Notes under the pieces: generated by a model
Database searches by the model: none
What the model was told of the DNA's origin: nothing
The model's input: only the letters and a program-made list of their open reading frames with translations
Position numbers and translations under genes: made by a program
Shown: positions 60,495 through 64,000 of the stretch, one piece after another
Numbering within the stretch: position 1 is the first letter of the stretch
Layout of the letters: each line of letters begins with the position of its first letter
From: Flavobacterium endoglycinae
GTDB taxonomy: Bacteria; Bacteroidota; Bacteroidia; Flavobacteriales; Flavobacteriaceae
Length of the DNA: 64,000 bases
Direction of reading: 5' to 3'
NCBI RefSeq assembly: GCF_017352115.1
Contig: NZ_CP071448.1
Span: forward strand, 2,069,001-2,133,000

Positions 60495-62738
60495 ATGAAA
60501 ATAAAGATTGCTTTTTTACTCGCATTTATAAGCGGGATTGTTTCGGCTCAGAAAACAGGATTCGAGAAACAACTAGTAATTAAAGATGCTGAACACAAAC
60601 TTCCCATTGCTGGTGTTTTAGTTACTTATAATAACGGAAACAGTCATACGCACTCAGAAACTAATGGCGTAGTAAAAATCAATATTAAATCACTGCCAGA
60701 TACGCTCACATTTAGTCACGAGACATACGATGATCTAAAATTGGTGATAACGAACGAAGAGAATAAAAATAATGTGATTTTTTTAGAACACAAACCTTTT
60801 CAGCTTTCTGAAGTATCGGTTGTTCATAGTTCTTTTTTATCGGCGATTACAAAAGTAGATTTGAATAAATTTCCTGTCAACTCGGCTCAGGATTTACTTC
60901 GAAAAGTTCCCGGACTTTTCATCGCCCAGCATGCTGGAGGTGGAAAAGCAGAACAATTATTTTTGAGAGGTTTTGATGCCGATCATGGAACTGATGTGAG
61001 TGTAAATGTAGACGGAATGCCGGTAAATATTGTCTCTCATGCTCACGGACAGGGATATTCAGATCTGCATTTTGTTATTCCCGAAACAGTCAATAATATT
61101 GATTTCGGAAAAGGTGCGTATTATATGGACCGTGGTGATTTTAATACCGCTGGATATGTCGATTTTAAAACATTCGATAAATTAAACAATAGCACAATCA
61201 AATTGGAAGGCGGGTCTTTTAACACCAAAAGAATCCTAGGAATGTTCAATATTATGAATGATCCTTCGGGAAAAAGCGGTGCCTATCTGGCTGCAGAATA
61301 CAATTATTCCGATGGCCCTTTTGATGTGAAACAAAACTTTAACCGAGTAAATATTTTCGGAAAATACAACAAATGGATTACCGATAACGATTATTTTAAT
61401 ATCCAATTTTCGACTTTTAACTCATCGTGGAATGCTTCTGGACAAATTCCTGAGCGCGCCGTTGCAGAAGGTATTATTAGCCGCTGGGGAAGTATCGATC
61501 CTACTGAAGGAGGAAATACCTCAAGAACCAATCTCCAAATGAATTTTAAACACATTATATCATCAACAGAGCAAATTGATGCGATGGCGTGGTATTCAAA
61601 ATATAATTTTAATCTATTTTCTAATTTCACTTTTTATCTAAATGACAAAGATCATGGCGATGAAATTCAGCAAACGGATGGAAGAAATATTTATGGAACT
61701 GAATTAAAATACACCAAAAACTTCTCAACTTCCAACGGAACATTGGATTGGATTTCAGGTATTGGATTCAGAAATGATGATATTAATACTTTACAGCTAA
61801 ATCATGTATATCATAGAGATTTGCTACTCGATAAATTGGCCGATGTAACTGGAACAGAAACTAATATGCATGCTTTTACCGGAGTAATTTGGCAAACTGG
61901 AAAATGGACTATTAATCCTGCTTTGCGATTAGATCATTTTATTTTCAATATGCATGATTTATTAAATCTAGAACAATTGCCTTCTGAACAATCTTCTGAA
62001 GCAACCAGACTAAGTCCGAAACTTAATTTTTCTTTTGCCCAAAACGACAATGTAATGTGGTTTCTTAAAACCGGAATGGGTTTTCATTCTAACGATATGA
62101 GAGTGGTGGTTACTAATAAAGACCAGAAAACACTTCCTTATTCAATTGGCGGAGATTTCGGCGTAAGATTGCATCCATTCAGTTCGCTAATTATTACTCC
62201 TACAATATGGTATCTAGATCTTCAGCAAGAATTTGTATATGTTGGAGACGAAGCTGTCGTTGAGCCTTCAGGAAAATCAAGACGTTACGGTGCCGACTTA
62301 GGAATACGTTTTCAGCCCTTTAAAAACTTTTATTTAAATGCCGACATCAATTATTCTCACGCCAGATTTATTGATGAAGAAAAAGGCCAGGATTATATTC
62401 CTCTTGCTCCTATCATAACAAGTACTGGTTCTGCCAATTGGGATTTCTTAAACGGTTTTTCTTTAGGATTGCAATATCGTTATATGGGTGCTAGACCAGC
62501 GACGGAAGATGATAGTATTAGAACAAAAGCGTATTTTGTAAATGACCTTATGCTTTCGTATAATCGTCAGAAATGGGGAGCAAACCTGCAGTTTAGCAAT
62601 CTTTTCAATGTTAAATGGAATGAAGCACAATTTGCAACAGAAACACAGCTAAAAAACGAACCAGAACCTATTACTGATCTTACGTATACGCCTGGAAATC
62701 CTTTTGGAATCAAGGCTGGAGTGTACTATAAATTCTAA
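60495..62738 (+). CDS. TonB-dependent receptor, probable nickel uptake
   Basis: A 747-residue outer-membrane receptor. Signal peptide (AFLLAFISGIVSAQ-like), a short CarboxypepD_reg-like domain (about 25-100), plug domain (about 115-230), and a 22-strand-type barrel. The plug carries FDADHGTDVSVNVDGMPVN and VSHAHGQGYSDLHF (His182, His184 and neighbours), a pattern seen in receptors encoded beside nickel/cobalt genes. Position at the end of the urease cluster, 16 bases after the urea transporter gene, suggests nickel or a nickel chelate as ligand (inference). Confidence 0.85.
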   Translation: MKIKIAFLLAFISGIVSAQKTGFEKQLVIKDAEHKLPIAGVLVTYNNGNSHTHSETNGVVKINIKSLPDTLTFSHETYDDLKLVITNEENKNNVIFLEHKPFQLSEVSVVHSSFLSAITKVDLNKFPVNSAQDLLRKVPGLFIAQHAGGGKAEQLFLRGFDADHGTDVSVNVDGMPVNIVSHAHGQGYSDLHFVIPETVNNIDFGKGAYYMDRGDFNTAGYVDFKTFDKLNNSTIKLEGGSFNTKRILGMFNIMNDPSGKSGAYLAAEYNYSDGPFDVKQNFNRVNIFGKYNKWITDNDYFNIQFSTFNSSWNASGQIPERAVAEGIISRWGSIDPTEGGNTSRTNLQMNFKHIISSTEQIDAMAWYSKYNFNLFSNFTFYLNDKDHGDEIQQTDGRNIYGTELKYTKNFSTSNGTLDWISGIGFRNDDINTLQLNHVYHRDLLLDKLADVTGTETNMHAFTGVIWQTGKWTINPALRLDHFIFNMHDLLNLEQLPSEQSSEATRLSPKLNFSFAQNDNVMWFLKTGMGFHSNDMRVVVTNKDQKTLPYSIGGDFGVRLHPFSSLIITPTIWYLDLQQEFVYVGDEAVVEPSGKSRRYGADLGIRFQPFKNFYLNADINYSHARFIDEEKGQDYIPLAPIITSTGSANWDFLNGFSLGLQYRYMGARPATEDDSIRTKAYFVNDLMLSYNRQKWGANLQFSNLFNVKWNEAQFATETQLKNEPEPITDLTYTPGNPFGIKAGVYYKF

Positions 62739-62805
62739 AATAACCGCTCATAAACTTTAAGATTTTCTTATTACAATTTTGTAACCATTTTTTTACATTT
62801 TAATT

Positions 62806-62813
62806 TACATTTG
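62806..62813 (+). promoter_or_regulatory. -7 box upstream of the AraC-type gene
   Basis: TACATTTG matches TAnnTTTG, 92 bases before the AraC-type start. The best -33 TTTG (62778-62781) is 24 bases away, longer than usual. Confidence 0.4.
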
Positions 62814-62904
62814 TATCCGATTAATCGTTTTTCTACCAAAAAAACAAAACCTTTTATCCATACATAATAAATATAAATGAACCTCAAATACGTAAATAAG
62901 AAAT

Positions 62905-63810
62905 ATGGAGTTTCTCTCTAATTTTGAATATAAGAAACTGTTTCTTCCAAATATAACGGAGCAAATATTAGCCAATAATGCAGATATACAACTTTATCGT
63001 ATTGAGAATTATCTCAAAGGAATTTTAATGCCTGTTATTCCTTATCGTACTGCATTTAATTTTGTCATTTTTGTTACAAATGGGCATATCAAACAACATC
63101 TTGAAAATAAGGAATATCATGCACAAGAAGGCGAAATTATCTTTATTAAACAAGGAAGCATTACTGCTACCCTAGAATTATCTGATGATATCGAAGGCTT
63201 TTTTCTGGCTTACGAAAACAATGTTCTTTCAGAACAGGAATTACCAAAACACAAAACCAGTATTTTCTTTATATCTCCGTTTCTTAAACTTGATCATCTT
63301 TCATACCATACCCTTACACAGCTTTTACCTGTAATGGAGCAAGAATTAATGCTCAACAATCTTAATACAAATGATGTTATAATTTGTATGCTTCACCTTA
63401 TTTTAGTGAAAATTCTATGCATAAATTCAGGAGTAGCACATACATCAGCAACCCGACAAATGGAAGTTTCATTACAGTTTCGAGATTTACTTATTAAATA
63501 TCATTTAGAAGAAAAAAAAGCTGGTTTTTATGCCCAGAAAATGTCTGTTACGGAAAACTACCTTAATAAATGTGTCAAAAATGTAACCTTGAAATCCGTT
63601 AAACATTGGATTAACGAAATAGACATCAATTATAGCAAGGCACTTCTCTATTCTAGTAAAGATATCGCCGAAATTGCATACGAACTTAATTTTCATACGG
63701 CTTCCCACTTTACTCAATTATTCAAAAAAATAGCTGGTATAACCCCAAAAGAATATCGAACTCAGTTTTTAAATAATAAAACCAATCCTGCTATTTTAAA
63801 TGAAATTTAG
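62905..63810 (+). CDS. AraC-family regulator after the urease cluster
   Basis: A 301-residue AraC-type protein. The N-terminal half is a cupin-like sensor domain (NGHIKQHLENKEYHAQEGEIIFIKQG), and the C-terminal 100 residues are two helix-turn-helix units ending in DIAEIAYELNFHTASHFTQLFKKIAGITPKEYR. It has its own likely promoter. It may regulate the urease/nickel genes just upstream; position is the only evidence. Confidence 0.87.
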   Translation: MEFLSNFEYKKLFLPNITEQILANNADIQLYRIENYLKGILMPVIPYRTAFNFVIFVTNGHIKQHLENKEYHAQEGEIIFIKQGSITATLELSDDIEGFFLAYENNVLSEQELPKHKTSIFFISPFLKLDHLSYHTLTQLLPVMEQELMLNNLNTNDVIICMLHLILVKILCINSGVAHTSATRQMEVSLQFRDLLIKYHLEEKKAGFYAQKMSVTENYLNKCVKNVTLKSVKHWINEIDINYSKALLYSSKDIAEIAYELNFHTASHFTQLFKKIAGITPKEYRTQFLNNKTNPAILNEI

Positions 63811-63827
63811 TGATAAGACACAATTAT

Positions 63828-63905
63828 TTAACCGCAAAGTCCGCAAAGCTATATATAAAGCTTTGCGGACTTTGCGTAAAAATCTTAGCGCTCTTTGCGG
63901 TTAAA
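63828..63905. repeat. Single copy of the CGCAAAG-type element
   Basis: TTAACCGCAAAG at the left and CTTTGCGGTTAA at the right are perfect inverted ends. Inside, AAAGTCCGCAAAGCT and AGCTTTGCGGACTTT form a stem around an AT loop. It is a short relative of the units of the 38.8-39.5 kb array. Confidence 0.85.
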
Positions 63906-63928
63906 TCAGACAAAAAGTTTACATAAAA

Positions 63929-63959
63929 AAAAATGCCTCTCGTAATGAGAGGCATTTTA
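63929..63959. terminator. Terminator downstream of tRNA-Asp
   Basis: AAATGCCTCTC and GAGAGGCATTT form an 11-bp stem with a 5-base loop and A-/T-runs on both sides. On the minus strand it follows the tRNA-Asp gene. Confidence 0.85.
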
Positions 63960-63969
63960 CAAACTTAGG

Positions 63970-64000
63970 CGGTCTGGACGGGACTCGAACCCGCGACCCC
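63970..64000 (-). tRNA. tRNA-Asp (GTC inferred), 3' part only
   Basis: Read on the minus strand, the T arm (GCGGG, TTCGAGT, CCCGT), the acceptor strand CCAGACC and discriminator G are visible; CCA is not encoded. The 5' part including the anticodon is outside the window. The 3' sequence matches tRNA-Asp of Flavobacteria as I know it, and G is the discriminator expected for Asp. Confidence 0.8.

Overview
The window is chromosomal DNA of a Flavobacterium-like bacterium (Bacteroidota). Supporting signs are low GC with AT-rich spacers, promoters of the TTTG / TAnnTTTG type, little use of Shine-Dalgarno sites, TonB-dependent receptors with a CarboxypepD_reg-like N-terminal domain, GLPGLI proteins, a mevalonate-pathway gene pair, and many short dispersed intergenic repeats.

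Layout. 0-6.6 kb: end of a starch/maltodextrin locus (one cut-off and one complete GH13 enzyme), then housekeeping enzymes (glycerophosphodiesterase, HI0933-type flavoprotein, HAD phosphatase, Crp-like regulator, metallo-beta-lactamase-fold hydrolase). 6.6-13.6 kb: TPR protein, TspO, diphosphomevalonate decarboxylase and mevalonate kinase, DUF502 protein, UbiA prenyltransferase and an rRNA pseudouridine synthase. 13.6-25.1 kb: DUF937 and DUF456 proteins, a GT2 glycosyltransferase plus flippase-like membrane protein, ruvC, hemW, a frameshifted 2-hydroxyacid dehydrogenase, a cyclase, small genes, a frameshifted PH/SHOCT-type protein and DUF4407. 25.3-29.3 kb: TonB-dependent receptor plus beta-propeller phytase lipoprotein, a likely phytate-use pair.

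29.36-34.35 kb is a compact module enclosed by two copies of the same terminator hairpin. It holds a small secreted cysteine-containing protein, two tandem GLPGLI proteins, a large outer-membrane barrel protein and a divergent XRE regulator. This is the best candidate for an undescribed system. 34.4-45.5 kb: pckA, DUF423, saccharopine dehydrogenase-like protein, a TonB-C domain protein, five tandem 156-bp repeats, an M20 dipeptidase, tRNA-Leu(TAG), a SUKH-like protein and an XRE/membrane-protein cluster. 45.8-52.7 kb: HAD phosphatase and an AraC-TolC-HlyD-DHA2 efflux operon whose spacer carries 76-bp tandem repeats. 53.0-63.8 kb: ureABC, an outer-membrane barrel gene, ureEFGD, a UreH-like nickel permease, a urea transporter, a TonB-dependent receptor with a His-containing segment and an AraC regulator. 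Together these form a urea/nickel system reaching from the outer membrane to the cytoplasm. The window ends inside tRNA-Asp on the minus strand.

Beyond the genes, the window is rich in dispersed and tandem repeats. One 23-bp repeat sits in frame inside three different genes and is read in two different frames. Two genes each appear broken by one missing base in a homopolymer run; whether that is biological or an assembly error cannot be decided from the sequence.
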